A stretch of DNA of 64,000 nucleotides from Flammeovirgaceae bacterium. Lineage in GTDB: Bacteria; Bacteroidota; Bacteroidia; Cytophagales; Cyclobacteriaceae. The DNA lies in NCBI GenBank assembly GCA_021298015.1, contig JAJTGY010000010.1:90800-154799 (forward strand), written 5' to 3'. Numbering within the stretch: position 1 is the stretch's first letter; every line of letters starts with the position of its first letter. The position numbers and the translations under genes were made by a program. The notes under the pieces are model-generated. The model did no database searches. It saw nothing but the letters and a program-made list of their open reading frames with translations, and was not told where the DNA came from. Shown here one piece after another: positions 39,708-49,891 of this stretch.

Positions 39708-42122
39708 ATGTCGTCAAACCGCAATCATAAGCTCAGCCTAGGGTTGGGTGTCCTCTCGTCTTATACAAAAACTGCCAATGGTGTTGAGGGCAAAACGCCC
39801 ACCGGGAATTTCCAGGTCACCTTCTACTCACCATCGGTGGTACGCTTTTCGGTTGGCCCGCAAGACACGTGGCGGGCTTTTTCGTATGCCGTTGTTCAGC
39901 AACCTCAATCGGTTGAGTTCGATTTAACCGATAGCGACAAGCAACTTGTGCTATCAACCACGCAATTCCGCCTGGTGATTTCAAAATCTCCCGTGCGCTT
40001 TCGCTGCGAAACACCCGAAGGAGAAATAATTAATGAAGATGACCCCGGCCTAGGTACACAATGGATCGGTGAGCAACTCACTACGTACAAAAAACTCCAG
40101 CCCGGTGAACGCTTCGTTGGTTTAGGCGAAAAGAACGGGCCGCTGGATAAACGGGGGCGCGGGTATGTAAACTGGAACACCGATGCCTACGGCTACGGAC
40201 CCGATACCGACCCCCTCTACTGCACCATACCCTTTTATATTGGCATTCATGGCCATCACGTCTATGGCCTCTTCCTCGACAACAGCCATAAGACCCATTT
40301 CAACTTTGGAGCCTCCAACGACCGATTCGCCAGCTTCTCGGCCGATGCCGGTGAAATGAACTACTACTTCATTCAGGGTAAGTCGACCAAGGAAATCCTC
40401 AACCACTACACCTGGCTTACCGGTCGTATGCCGTTGCCCCCGCTCTGGAGCGTGGGGTATCAGCAATGCCGCTACAGCTACTACCCCGACAAAGAAGTAA
40501 TCGCCATTGCCGAAAACTTCCATCAACGTGATTTCCCGGGCGATGCCATCGTGCTGGACATCCACTACATGGAAGCGTACAAGATTTTCACCTGGGATAA
40601 AAAGCATTTTCCTGATCCGAAAGGAATGATTGACCGATTGAAGTCCATGGGGTTTGAAGTCGTGGTGATGTGTGACCCCGGCATCAAGATTGAGGAAGGC
40701 TATGGGCCCTACGAATCTGGCAAGATTGAAGATATTTTTATCAAGTACCCGGATGGCGGCATGTACAGCGGCCAGGTTTGGCCCGGCTGGTGCCACTTTC
40801 CGGATTTCACCAACCCACAAGCGCGGGATTGGTGGGCTCGCCAATTTGAATCGTATACCTCGCTGGGCGTAGAAGGTTTTTGGAACGACATGAATGAGAT
40901 CGCCACGTGGGGAAACTACCTGCCGGAACTCATGGAGTTTAATTTCGAAGGTGAAAAAACCTCTACGCGTGAAGGCCGCAACGTGTATGGCTTAATGATG
41001 GCCCGAAGCACCTACGAGGGCACCCGCCAACGGTTAAAAAACAAACGTCCTTTTAATCTTACCCGATCCGGATTCTCAGGCATTCAACGGTATGCTGCCG
41101 TGTGGACAGGCGATAACGTAGCGTACGATGCGCACATGATGACCGGGGTACGCTTGCTGAACAGCATGGGACTCTCAGGTCTGGCCTTTACCGGCTACGA
41201 CATTGGTGGTTTTGTGGGTAATGCAGATGAAAAACTGTTTGCTCGCTGGATGACGATCGGTACATTCTCACCGTTTTACCGCGGCCACTCCATGATCAAC
41301 AGCCGCGATTCCGAACCGTGGAGTTATGGCGAGCGGGTGGAGGAAATTTCACGCAACTATATGAAGTTGCGCTACCGGCTCCTCCCCTACATTTACTCGT
41401 TGTTTTACGAGGCCTCGCAAAACGGCATGCCGCTCAACCGCAGCCTGGCTTTTGACTATCCGTTCGATCAAAAAATATATGACGGCAAGTATCAAAATCA
41501 ATACTTCTTCGGGCCGGCCCTGTTGGTGATCCCGGCTGAGAGCAACAAAGACCTGGTAAAGACTTACCTGCCGGAAGGAAACTGGTTCGATTTCTACACG
41601 GACAAACCCTTTAGCGGCTCGCAGGAAATGGTAGCTGAAGCACCTATCGATGTGTTGCCGGTTTTTGTGCGCGGCTCATCGATTCTGCCCATGCGCCCCA
41701 ACGCGGGTCGTAACTCATCAGATACCGGTGACACTCTGGAACTGCACGTGTATGCCGGCCACACAACCAACCGATTTGAATTTTATGAAGATGACGGCCG
41801 CACCTTTGATTACGAGAAGGGCGCATACGCCCTTCGTAAAATTGAATTCGATCCTGCTGCGCGAACGTTGACGATTCGCCCGCAAGAAGGAACGTACTCA
41901 TCACCATATCGCTCGCTGCGTGTATTGTTCCACGGGTTTGAGGCACTCTCGTCATTGACGCTCAATTCGCGCGCGGTGTCCATCGAACGCAGCCGTTATC
42001 AGTTCCTGAATCCGATCAGCAATTTCGATCCCATCAACACGCAACCCGATGCACCTCACATTTCCTCACTGCCATCAACAGTCGTTCCGTATGACCAGCA
42101 AGCGATGGTTTTTCATTGGTAG
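39708..42122 (+). CDS. GH31 alpha-glucosidase
   Basis: PLPPLWSVGYQQCRYSYYPDKEVIAIAENF; GFWNDMNEIATWG nucleophile motif; LTRSGFSGIQRYAAVWTGDN; APIDVLPVFVRGSSILPM. Confidence 0.95.
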   Translation: MSSNRNHKLSLGLGVLSSYTKTANGVEGKTPTGNFQVTFYSPSVVRFSVGPQDTWRAFSYAVVQQPQSVEFDLTDSDKQLVLSTTQFRLVISKSPVRFRCETPEGEIINEDDPGLGTQWIGEQLTTYKKLQPGERFVGLGEKNGPLDKRGRGYVNWNTDAYGYGPDTDPLYCTIPFYIGIHGHHVYGLFLDNSHKTHFNFGASNDRFASFSADAGEMNYYFIQGKSTKEILNHYTWLTGRMPLPPLWSVGYQQCRYSYYPDKEVIAIAENFHQRDFPGDAIVLDIHYMEAYKIFTWDKKHFPDPKGMIDRLKSMGFEVVVMCDPGIKIEEGYGPYESGKIEDIFIKYPDGGMYSGQVWPGWCHFPDFTNPQARDWWARQFESYTSLGVEGFWNDMNEIATWGNYLPELMEFNFEGEKTSTREGRNVYGLMMARSTYEGTRQRLKNKRPFNLTRSGFSGIQRYAAVWTGDNVAYDAHMMTGVRLLNSMGLSGLAFTGYDIGGFVGNADEKLFARWMTIGTFSPFYRGHSMINSRDSEPWSYGERVEEISRNYMKLRYRLLPYIYSLFYEASQNGMPLNRSLAFDYPFDQKIYDGKYQNQYFFGPALLVIPAESNKDLVKTYLPEGNWFDFYTDKPFSGSQEMVAEAPIDVLPVFVRGSSILPMRPNAGRNSSDTGDTLELHVYAGHTTNRFEFYEDDGRTFDYEKGAYALRKIEFDPAARTLTIRPQEGTYSSPYRSLRVLFHGFEALSSLTLNSRAVSIERSRYQFLNPISNFDPINTQPDAPHISSLPSTVVPYDQQAMVFHW

Positions 42123-44427
42123 TCTGGCACTGCTCAGCGCCTGCCGCACCACACCCGAACTCCGGTTCAACGATCAGGAGCTCATTACCGGGCTGGCAAC
42201 ACCCGTTTTACTCGCGCCCGGGCCCAACGAACTGGTGCTGGAAGATTTTGTCACCGATGTAAGTCGCATCGATTCGATTCAAATACAACCCCGTGTACCA
42301 TTCACGCGGAATGAAAACCGGCTGGTGATTTCCGGTCCCCTGCCAACGGCTTTGGGCAATGTGCTGCTGTGGAGTGCGGGGCAGGCCTACGCCATTCCGC
42401 TGCAGCGCGCCTCCAAACTGCCGGTAACGTTGCGCTACCCGGCAACTGCCGGCACCGTCAAAGCAAAAGGTGAATTCAATTCGTGGAATCCGGAAGCCAC
42501 GGTGTTAACCAAAACAGAGAATGAGTTTACGATCGATCTTCAACTGAATCCCGGCACCTACCAATATCTCTTTGTAGCCGATGGGAAAGAAAAACGAGAT
42601 CCCGCCAACCGTGATTCGGTTGACAACGGCATGGGCGGTTGGAACTCCGTGTTACGCCTGCCACGTCCCGACCCCGCGAAACTGCCTTTGATCCGAACCG
42701 AGAAAACCGATGATGGCACGGTATCCCTGACGCTTTCAAACCCGGCCACGGAGGTAAATGTGTATTGGAAAAACTTTCGGCTGCCCGCCTCCCACGTCAC
42801 CCTCACCGATGATCGCATTGAATTTGAAATTCCAGCGCAAGCCCGTGAAAGCAAGCGTTCCTTTATTCGGGTATGGGCTGCGAATGAAGAAGGAATAAGT
42901 AACGATGTACTCATCCCGTTGCACGAAGGTGAAGTTGTGGTAACCAACGGCCAGCTGACACGGCACGATAAAGAGGCACAGATACTCTATTTTATGATGG
43001 TCGATCGGTTCGTCAACGGTCGCCTTGAAAATGACGAACCGGTTAAGGACAAAACGATTAACCCGAAAGCGAATTACTTTGGGGGCGACCTGGCGGGCAT
43101 CACGAAAAAAATCAAGGATGGCTATTTCGAAAAGCTGGGTATTAACACCCTGTGGCTGTCCCCCATCACACAAAACCCGAAAGGGGCTTACGGCAAATAC
43201 CCCACGCCACCCACCACGTTTTCCGGGTACCACGGTTATTGGCCGATCTCGCTTAAACAAATTGACTACCGTTACGGCAGCCGGCAGGAATTGGAGGAGC
43301 TGCTGAACGAGGCGCACACGAAGAACATCAATGTCATTCTCGACTATGTTGCTCATCATGTTCATCAGGAACATCCGCTCGTGCGGCAACATCCCGAATG
43401 GTTCACGTCACTTTACCTGCCGGATGGATCGCTGAATACCGAACGTTGGGAAGATCAACGCCTCACTACCTGGTTCGATGTCTTTTTGCCCACGCTGGAC
43501 CTGCGCAAACCCGAAGTGGTGGGGCCCATGACCGATACCGCGCTGTACTGGCTGACGTCCTATGAGCTGGATGGCTTCCGCCACGATGCCTCCAAACACA
43601 TCGACCTTTTGTTTTGGCGCGAGCTAACCAAAAAAATCAAGCGTGATGTGAAACGGCCGGTATACCAGATTGGCGAAACCTATGGCAGCCGCGAACTGGT
43701 GAGCAGTTATGTGAATACCGGGATGCTGGACGGTCAATTCGATTTCAACGTGTACGATGATGCGGTGAATACGTTCGCACGCGATGAGGTGCCGTTCACC
43801 CGGCTCGCGAATTCCGTCAAGGAAAGTTTATCGTGGTTTGGCGATCATCACCTCATGGGCAACATCACCGGCAACCAGGACCGCGCACGTTTTATCTCGT
43901 ATGCCGATGGCTCCGTGCGCTTTGACGAAGATGCCAAGAAAGCCGGATGGACGCGTACGATTGCCATTCAGGATACGTTGGGTTACCATAAGCTTCAATC
44001 GCTCACCGCGTTTATGATGACGATTCCAGGAGTGCCTGTTATCTACTATGGAGACGAAATTGGCGACCCCGGAGCCAACGACCCGGATAACCGAAGGATG
44101 ATGCGTTTTGAAAACCTGAACAAACACGAACTCATGACCCGCCAGATGACAAGTACGCTGACGGAGTTGCGCAGAGCCAATCTGGCGCTGCTGTATGGTG
44201 ACCTCGAGTGGCAGGAAATCAGCGACAAGCGGCTGGTGTTTAGCCGGAGTTATTTTAGTGACCAGGTGTGGGTGGTTTTCAACAAGTCGAGTGAACCGCA
44301 GCAGTACACCTTGCCGCTGGCAGAGGGTGCAGTTCCTCATTTTTCGGGAAAGGTGAAGTTTGAAAAAGGGCAGGCAACGCTTACCTTACCTCCGTATTCC
44401 TTTGAGATCATCACGGTAACCAACTAA
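42091..44427 (+). CDS. GH13 alpha-amylase/neopullulanase-like lipoprotein with CBM48-type domain
   Basis: LSACRTT lipobox from Met at 42091; VKAKGEFNSWNPEATVLTKTENEFTIDLQLNPGTYQYLFVADGK; GFRHDASKH; QIGETYGS; GNQDRARF. Confidence 0.92.
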   Translation: MTSKRWFFIGSLALLSACRTTPELRFNDQELITGLATPVLLAPGPNELVLEDFVTDVSRIDSIQIQPRVPFTRNENRLVISGPLPTALGNVLLWSAGQAYAIPLQRASKLPVTLRYPATAGTVKAKGEFNSWNPEATVLTKTENEFTIDLQLNPGTYQYLFVADGKEKRDPANRDSVDNGMGGWNSVLRLPRPDPAKLPLIRTEKTDDGTVSLTLSNPATEVNVYWKNFRLPASHVTLTDDRIEFEIPAQARESKRSFIRVWAANEEGISNDVLIPLHEGEVVVTNGQLTRHDKEAQILYFMMVDRFVNGRLENDEPVKDKTINPKANYFGGDLAGITKKIKDGYFEKLGINTLWLSPITQNPKGAYGKYPTPPTTFSGYHGYWPISLKQIDYRYGSRQELEELLNEAHTKNINVILDYVAHHVHQEHPLVRQHPEWFTSLYLPDGSLNTERWEDQRLTTWFDVFLPTLDLRKPEVVGPMTDTALYWLTSYELDGFRHDASKHIDLLFWRELTKKIKRDVKRPVYQIGETYGSRELVSSYVNTGMLDGQFDFNVYDDAVNTFARDEVPFTRLANSVKESLSWFGDHHLMGNITGNQDRARFISYADGSVRFDEDAKKAGWTRTIAIQDTLGYHKLQSLTAFMMTIPGVPVIYYGDEIGDPGANDPDNRRMMRFENLNKHELMTRQMTSTLTELRRANLALLYGDLEWQEISDKRLVFSRSYFSDQVWVVFNKSSEPQQYTLPLAEGAVPHFSGKVKFEKGQATLTLPPYSFEIITVTN

Positions 44428-44432
44428 TACCT

Positions 44433-45908
44433 ATGGCCGCTGGCAGTTCTTTCTCTTCTAAATCTGATTCAAACATTCAATCAACCAAACCGCAGCTTAG
44501 TTTTTGGCAGATCTGGAACATCAGCTTCGGGTTTCTGGGCGTACAGTTTGGATTTGCCTTGCAAAATGCCAACGTCAGCCGGATACTCGGTGACTTAGGT
44601 GCCGACTTACACTCACTCTCCCTGTTTTGGTTGGCGGCTCCGGTTACCGGCCTTATCGTTCAACCCATTATTGGCGGAGCTTCGGACAACACCTGGAATT
44701 TTCTCGGCAGGCGCGGGCCATTCATACTGGGCGGTGCCATTTTCGCAACACTAGGCATGGTGTTGATGCCTAATGCACCGCTTTTCATAAAGTTTGTTGC
44801 GCCCATGGTTTTTGGCGGTATCATGTTTGCCCTGATGGATGGCGCTTTCAATGTTACGATGCAACCGTTTCGGGCTCTGGTAGCCGACATGCTTCCGGTT
44901 AAGCAGCGTAACCTCGGCTATTCGGTACAATCGTTGCTCATCAACACAGGCGCTGTTATCGGTTCCATTCTTCCGTTTCTTCTCACGAACGTAGTGGGGC
45001 TGGAAAATGCCTCGAAAGCCGGTGAAGTAGCGCCAACCGTAGTGTGGTCGTTTTACATTGGCGGCACGGTGCTGCTGGGATCCGTACTCTGGACAATCAT
45101 CTCCACCAAAGAGTACCCACCGGATCAGTTTCACTCCTTTCAGGAAGAAGAAAAGACCGAGACAAAGCAGGAGGCTGCCCCGGAGGGCAGTTTCGTTTCG
45201 CGGGTTATCCAACTCATTAAAGATGCTCCCGTCACCATGAAGCAATTGGCTATCGTGCAGTTCTTCTCGTGGTTTGCGCTGTATCTGATGTGGGTGTACA
45301 CCACGCCCGCAGTAGGTCAGGCCCTTTGGGGGATTGATGCTGAGTTCTATAACATGGACAAGGCGCTCATTCCCGCAGACGTTTTAAAAAAGATGGGAAG
45401 TGCAGGCGACTGGGTTGGGATTTTGTTTGCCGCCTACTCGTTGTTTGCGGCCATCTATTCCGGTTTCCTCGGGCGGCTCGCAGACCGGTTTGGCCGGAAA
45501 ACAGTTTATGGTTTATCATTATTGGCCGGTGGCCTGGGTTATCTTTCCGTGCTGTTCATCAGTCCGGGCGAGATGGTTTCAGTCAATCTGCTGATCACCA
45601 CAGCCGAGGTGCCCGCTGGCGGACTGATCTGGATCTTCTCTATGGCCGGTATTGGTATTGCCTGGGCAGCCATTCTGGCGATGCCGTACGCCATTCTTTC
45701 GAACGCACTTCCCAAAACCAAAATGGGGATCTATATGGGCATTTTCAACTTTACCATCGCTGGGCCTCAGATCATCAGCGGCCTGCTGGGCGGCAGCATA
45801 ATTGCCTACCTGTTTGATGGCAATGCCGTGATGATGTTGATGATTGCCGGTGTGGCCATGTTGTTGGGTGCAGCCAGCGTTAATTTTGTAAAGGAAGCCG
45901 TTCGATGA
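44433..45908 (+). CDS. MFS sugar transporter, SLC45-like
   Basis: AAPVTGLIVQPIIGGASDNTWNFLGRRGPFILGGAI; 12-TM-like hydrophobicity; sits in a maltodextrin cluster. Confidence 0.88.
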   Translation: MAAGSSFSSKSDSNIQSTKPQLSFWQIWNISFGFLGVQFGFALQNANVSRILGDLGADLHSLSLFWLAAPVTGLIVQPIIGGASDNTWNFLGRRGPFILGGAIFATLGMVLMPNAPLFIKFVAPMVFGGIMFALMDGAFNVTMQPFRALVADMLPVKQRNLGYSVQSLLINTGAVIGSILPFLLTNVVGLENASKAGEVAPTVVWSFYIGGTVLLGSVLWTIISTKEYPPDQFHSFQEEEKTETKQEAAPEGSFVSRVIQLIKDAPVTMKQLAIVQFFSWFALYLMWVYTTPAVGQALWGIDAEFYNMDKALIPADVLKKMGSAGDWVGILFAAYSLFAAIYSGFLGRLADRFGRKTVYGLSLLAGGLGYLSVLFISPGEMVSVNLLITTAEVPAGGLIWIFSMAGIGIAWAAILAMPYAILSNALPKTKMGIYMGIFNFTIAGPQIISGLLGGSIIAYLFDGNAVMMLMIAGVAMLLGAASVNFVKEAVR

Positions 45909-45973
45909 TTTGATATCATGAAATCGCCAATAAGGTGCCCTACACCCGAAAACATGATCAATAGGGCGATTCC

Positions 45974-46012
45974 ATGCCTGCGTGGCGAAATGCCACTACG
46001 GCATGCAGGCAT
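45974..46012. repeat. Intergenic imperfect hairpin
   Basis: ATGCCTGC-GTGGC-gaaat-GCCAC-tacggcat-GCAGGCAT nested inverted repeat. Confidence 0.6.
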
Positions 46013-46040
46013 TTGACCTTTAGGAAAAAAATATTAACAC

Positions 46041-47243
46041 ATGAAAAGATTAATCTGGTTGGGCATATTCTCCGCGTGTTTCTTCGGAACGCCCACCGGG
46101 TTTGCGCAAGACTACAGCGAGTTCGTCTCCACGTTTCAGCAAATTCAGTCAATCGATTCCACAACCCGAGCGAACACCTGGAGTAAATTGACCCATTCGC
46201 AACAGGTGCCATTTGTCCGGCACGACTCGGTTGTGTTTTTTTTCAAAGGCGATGCGCGAAGTGTTTCCTGGATGGGCGACTTCAACGGTTGGGGATACGA
46301 CAAGAATTTCAACAACAAGGGCAAACGAATCTCCAACACCGATATATGGTATTTGAAAGCCTCCTTTCCCCGGGACGCACGCCTGGACTACAAGATTTTG
46401 ATCAACGACACGGACTGGATTATCGATCCTTACAATCCTCACCAGCAATGGTCAGGCGTGGGCGGAGGCAGCCCGAATTCGGAACTGCGCATGCCGGAGT
46501 GGAGGGAAGATCCGGTGTTAACTCCGCGGACCGAAGTGCCAAAAGGCTCAGTAACATCCGACTTACTTTTCACCAGCAAGGTACTCGGCTATCAAATCAC
46601 GTACAACGTATACGTGCCAGCCAATTACGCGAGCTTGGGCAAACTGCCCGTAATCTATGTTACCGATGGTTACGAATACATGCACCCGAAGATGGGTAAC
46701 ATGCTTACGGTTCTGGACAACCTGATTGCCGACAAAAAAATCAAGCCGGTTGCAGCTGTCTTCATCGATCACCGGGAGCCGATCAACCGGTCGAATAACA
46801 GACGCATGACCGAGTTGGCGATGAATCCGCGTTATGCTGATTTCATCACCCATGAATTCCTGCCGTTCATTGAAAAGAACTATCCGGTCGAAACCACACC
46901 CAACAGCCGGGCCATTCTGGGTACTTCTATGGGCGGCCTCACAGCAGCCTACCTGGCCTTTTCGCAAAATGCCCAATTTGGTATGGCCGGCATTCAGTCG
47001 CCCGCGTTTTGGACGAAACCTCAGATTTACGAACTCTGCAAAAACCCGGAAAATCCGACTTTGAAAGTGTATTTGTCTACCGGCACCGTGAACGATACCT
47101 TTCGCGAAACGGAAAAGATGAAAGAAATCTTAAGCGCTACCGCGTGCCAGTTTGAGTACAAACAGGTAAATGAAGGTCACAGTTGGGGAAACTGGCGCAA
47201 CTTGATCGATGATGTGCTTGTGAGTTTCTTCGGGCTGAAATGA
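46041..47243 (+). CDS. Exported alpha/beta-hydrolase (esterase D/enterochelin-esterase-like) with CBM48-like N-terminal domain
   Basis: Signal peptide; VSWMGDFNGWGYDKNF (CBM48-like); VIYVTDGYEYMHP; ILGTSMGGLTAAYLA (GxSxG). Confidence 0.85.
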   Translation: MKRLIWLGIFSACFFGTPTGFAQDYSEFVSTFQQIQSIDSTTRANTWSKLTHSQQVPFVRHDSVVFFFKGDARSVSWMGDFNGWGYDKNFNNKGKRISNTDIWYLKASFPRDARLDYKILINDTDWIIDPYNPHQQWSGVGGGSPNSELRMPEWREDPVLTPRTEVPKGSVTSDLLFTSKVLGYQITYNVYVPANYASLGKLPVIYVTDGYEYMHPKMGNMLTVLDNLIADKKIKPVAAVFIDHREPINRSNNRRMTELAMNPRYADFITHEFLPFIEKNYPVETTPNSRAILGTSMGGLTAAYLAFSQNAQFGMAGIQSPAFWTKPQIYELCKNPENPTLKVYLSTGTVNDTFRETEKMKEILSATACQFEYKQVNEGHSWGNWRNLIDDVLVSFFGLK

Positions 47244-47343
47244 TGCGTGAGATGTGCCCACCAGCCAGTTATCACGTAATTACCAAATTTCGGTATTTTC
47301 GCATGTTTCGAAGCTTGCCATATTGCTTGTTTTAGCTAAACCC

Positions 47344-48459
47344 ATGATTACGCGTTTACCCTCCTTTTTGCTATTCAGCCTGGCGCTTTTGTTAAGCGGT
47401 GCATGTTCTTCCGGCAAAAAAGCTTTTGAGCGAGGCGACTATTATGATGCCGTGTTACAGGCGGTGAATCGCCTGCGGCAAAAGCCCGATCACAAAAAAT
47501 CCATAGAAGTACTGAAACTGAGCTACATGGCCGCAGTGGAGTATCTGGAGAATGACGCACAAAACCAAATCACTTCCAACGCCAATTTCAAATGGCGAAA
47601 TGCGGTGAGCAACTATGAAAAGATCAACAACCTGTATGAGCAAATCCGCACGTCACCGGGCGCCCAGAAAGTGATTACCAACCCTGTCAACCGGTATAAA
47701 GAGTTGAATGACCTGAAACAAAAAGCAGCAGCCGAAACCTACGAAGCGGGCATTCAGTACATGATGAAAAATACTCGCCAGGATGCCAAGCAGGCGTACT
47801 TTTTGTTTACCGAAGCCAACGGCTACTCACCCGGTTATCGCGAATCTATTGAAATGCGGGATCAGGCTAAGTTCGATGCCACGCTACGCGTTGTGGTAGA
47901 ACCCATGCTCGATAACTCGCATGGTTGGGACTTTGAATCGGCTGTGTTTGGCGCACGACTCAATGAGTTTGTGAAGTTCTACACGCCCGACCAGGCGCAG
48001 CGCGACAGCCTTAAACGCATTGACCAATTTCTCCGCATCTCATTTAATGGCTATCAGGAAAGCAGGCCCAACGTAACCAAGAGATCCGAATCCTATGCGG
48101 ATAGCGTAAAGACAGGCGAAAAAACAGTGGGTGGTCAAAAAGTACCGGTTTATCAAAAGGTTTCCGGCCAGGCAACCATTTACGAGAAGACGATTACGAG
48201 CCGCGGTTCCGTGAGGCTGGAAGTGGTTGACGCGCAGAGCCGTACCAAGATCAGCAGTGATGAGGTAATGACCAACGAAGCCTGGCGCGACTCCTGGGCG
48301 CAGTGCGGTGGCGATGCGCGGGCCATTCCGCAGGGGATAAAACGACTTTGCGAGAAGCGTGAGCCGTACATGGAACGAAACTTCTTGCTGAATCAGGTTA
48401 AACGTGAGTTGGACAACAAGCTGGCCAACACGCTGAGTAACTTCTACGCACAATACTAA
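47344..48459 (+). CDS. Lipoprotein of unknown function
   Basis: Met at 47344 gives LLLSGACSSGKKAFERGDYYDAVLQAVNRLRQKPDHKKSIEVLK, a lipoprotein with a TPR-like start. Confidence 0.6.
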   Translation: MITRLPSFLLFSLALLLSGACSSGKKAFERGDYYDAVLQAVNRLRQKPDHKKSIEVLKLSYMAAVEYLENDAQNQITSNANFKWRNAVSNYEKINNLYEQIRTSPGAQKVITNPVNRYKELNDLKQKAAAETYEAGIQYMMKNTRQDAKQAYFLFTEANGYSPGYRESIEMRDQAKFDATLRVVVEPMLDNSHGWDFESAVFGARLNEFVKFYTPDQAQRDSLKRIDQFLRISFNGYQESRPNVTKRSESYADSVKTGEKTVGGQKVPVYQKVSGQATIYEKTITSRGSVRLEVVDAQSRTKISSDEVMTNEAWRDSWAQCGGDARAIPQGIKRLCEKREPYMERNFLLNQVKRELDNKLANTLSNFYAQY

Positions 48460-48555
48460 CCGGCCACCTCAGCCGCTAACCGGATTTTCGTCTGCGGGCC
48501 GACAAAATGCTCACTTGATAAAACTTTTGAGCGGAGAACCCGGTTATACACACGT

Positions 48556-49176
48556 ATGCAAAAATTGACTATCGGCCCGGTTCTTCTTATGCTTTTCGCA
48601 TCCACCGGGCTGTTCGCACAAGCTAATTCAACCAAAATGAAAGAGTTACAAACCGCCACGTTGGGCGGTGGTTGCTTCTGGTGTACGGAAGCCGTTTTCC
48701 TCGAACTAAAAGGAGTAGAATCGGTGGTATCCGGTTATTCAGGCGGCAAAGTAAAGAATCCCACCTATCGCGAAGTATGTTCGGGACTCACCGGCCATGC
48801 TGAGGTGATTCAGATTAAGTTCGACCCGGCCGTAGTAACCTACGAGGAAATCCTTGAGGTATTCTTCAACACCCACGACCCTACAACGTTAAACAAACAG
48901 GGGGCAGACGAGGGTACGCAATACCGTTCGGTGGTATTTTACCATAATGAAGAGCAGAAGCAGATCGCGGAAGCCTACAAAAAGCAACTGAATGCCAGCA
49001 AGTTATTCCGGCAACCCATTGTGACTGAAATTAGCTCATTTTCAGTGTTTTACCCGGCTGAAGACTACCACCGGAATTACTATGCGCTAAACCCCGAACA
49101 GGGTTACTGTCAGTACGTTGTGCGTCCTAAAGTGGAGAAGTTTCGCAAGCAGTACAGTGCCCGGTTGAAAAAATAG
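48556..49176 (+). CDS. msrA: Peptide-methionine (S)-S-oxide reductase MsrA, exported
   Basis: Signal peptide, then [43 protein letters not shown]. Confidence 0.96.
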   Translation: MQKLTIGPVLLMLFASTGLFAQANSTKMKELQTATLGGGCFWCTEAVFLELKGVESVVSGYSGGKVKNPTYREVCSGLTGHAEVIQIKFDPAVVTYEEILEVFFNTHDPTTLNKQGADEGTQYRSVVFYHNEEQKQIAEAYKKQLNASKLFRQPIVTEISSFSVFYPAEDYHRNYYALNPEQGYCQYVVRPKVEKFRKQYSARLKK

Positions 49177-49284
49177 GCATTAACAAATTTTTAATGATTT
49201 CGCCCGCAACTTCTGACCCCTCCGCCCGTTATATAAGCAAGAGTAGAGCAAATCTTCTCATAGGTTTAGGTTTAGGTAACAAAG

Positions 49285-49309
49285 AACCCCTCAGGCGGAG
49301 GGGTTTTTT
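49285..49309 (+). terminator. Intrinsic terminator / possible attenuator between msrA and msrB
   Basis: AACCCCTC-AGGCG-GAGGGGTT followed by TTTT. Confidence 0.8.
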
Positions 49310-49355
49310 GCTTTTCAGAGCTTTTGAATTCAACCGGTTCTCCTCCATCACTACC

Positions 49356-49841
49356 ATGAAGTATTCCACCCTACTCCTCCTTTTTGTTTTCGCACTCACT
49401 GCCTGCGGCCAGAACGGAAAAAACAAAACATCCGGTAGCGAACCCAAGTATCCGGTAAGCAAACCCGAAGCCGAATGGAAAAAGCAGTTAACACCCATGC
49501 AATTCTATATTCTTCGCCAGAAGGGCACGGAGCAGGCTTTTACGGGCGAGTACTGGGACAACCACGACAAAGGCATTTATCACTGTGCCGGTTGCCAGCA
49601 GCCGCTATTTGGCAGCGATACTAAGTTTGAATCGGGCACCGGGTGGCCTAGCTTTTTCCAACCCGTGCAGGCCGAAGTGGTCAAACTGGTGCCCGACACG
49701 AGCTATGGCATGGTGCGCGATGAAGTCGTGTGCAGCCGTTGTGGCGGCCACCTCGGCCACGTGTTCGATGACGGCCCCAAACCCACCGGCCTTCGGTACT
49801 GCCTGAACTCGGCCAGTCTTAGTTTTGTGAAGGCGAAATAA
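49356..49841 (+). CDS. msrB: Peptide-methionine (R)-S-oxide reductase MsrB, lipoprotein
   Basis: FALTACGQN lipobox from Met at 49356; [11 protein letters not shown]...[34 protein letters not shown]. Confidence 0.96.
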   Translation: MKYSTLLLLFVFALTACGQNGKNKTSGSEPKYPVSKPEAEWKKQLTPMQFYILRQKGTEQAFTGEYWDNHDKGIYHCAGCQQPLFGSDTKFESGTGWPSFFQPVQAEVVKLVPDTSYGMVRDEVVCSRCGGHLGHVFDDGPKPTGLRYCLNSASLSFVKAK

Positions 49842-49891
49842 CACCCCGTTAACCAGTTGCGGGGGTAACCGTGTGGTGGTAAACTTGCTGC

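Noticed and set aside
40122-40844. 240-aa minus-strand ORF, and similar long antisense ORFs (e.g. 42736-43392, 50911-51507, 1151-1717, 25237-25860)
   Set aside because: They lie fully opposite well-supported genes (GH31, GH13, LhgO, ROK, ASPIC/UnbV) and have no recognisable motifs; typical antisense shadow frames.
42049-42122. Overlap of GH31 and GH13 ORFs as a gene fusion or frameshift
   Set aside because: Using the internal Met at 42091 with a lipoprotein signal leaves a short 32-bp overlap, normal for compact operons.
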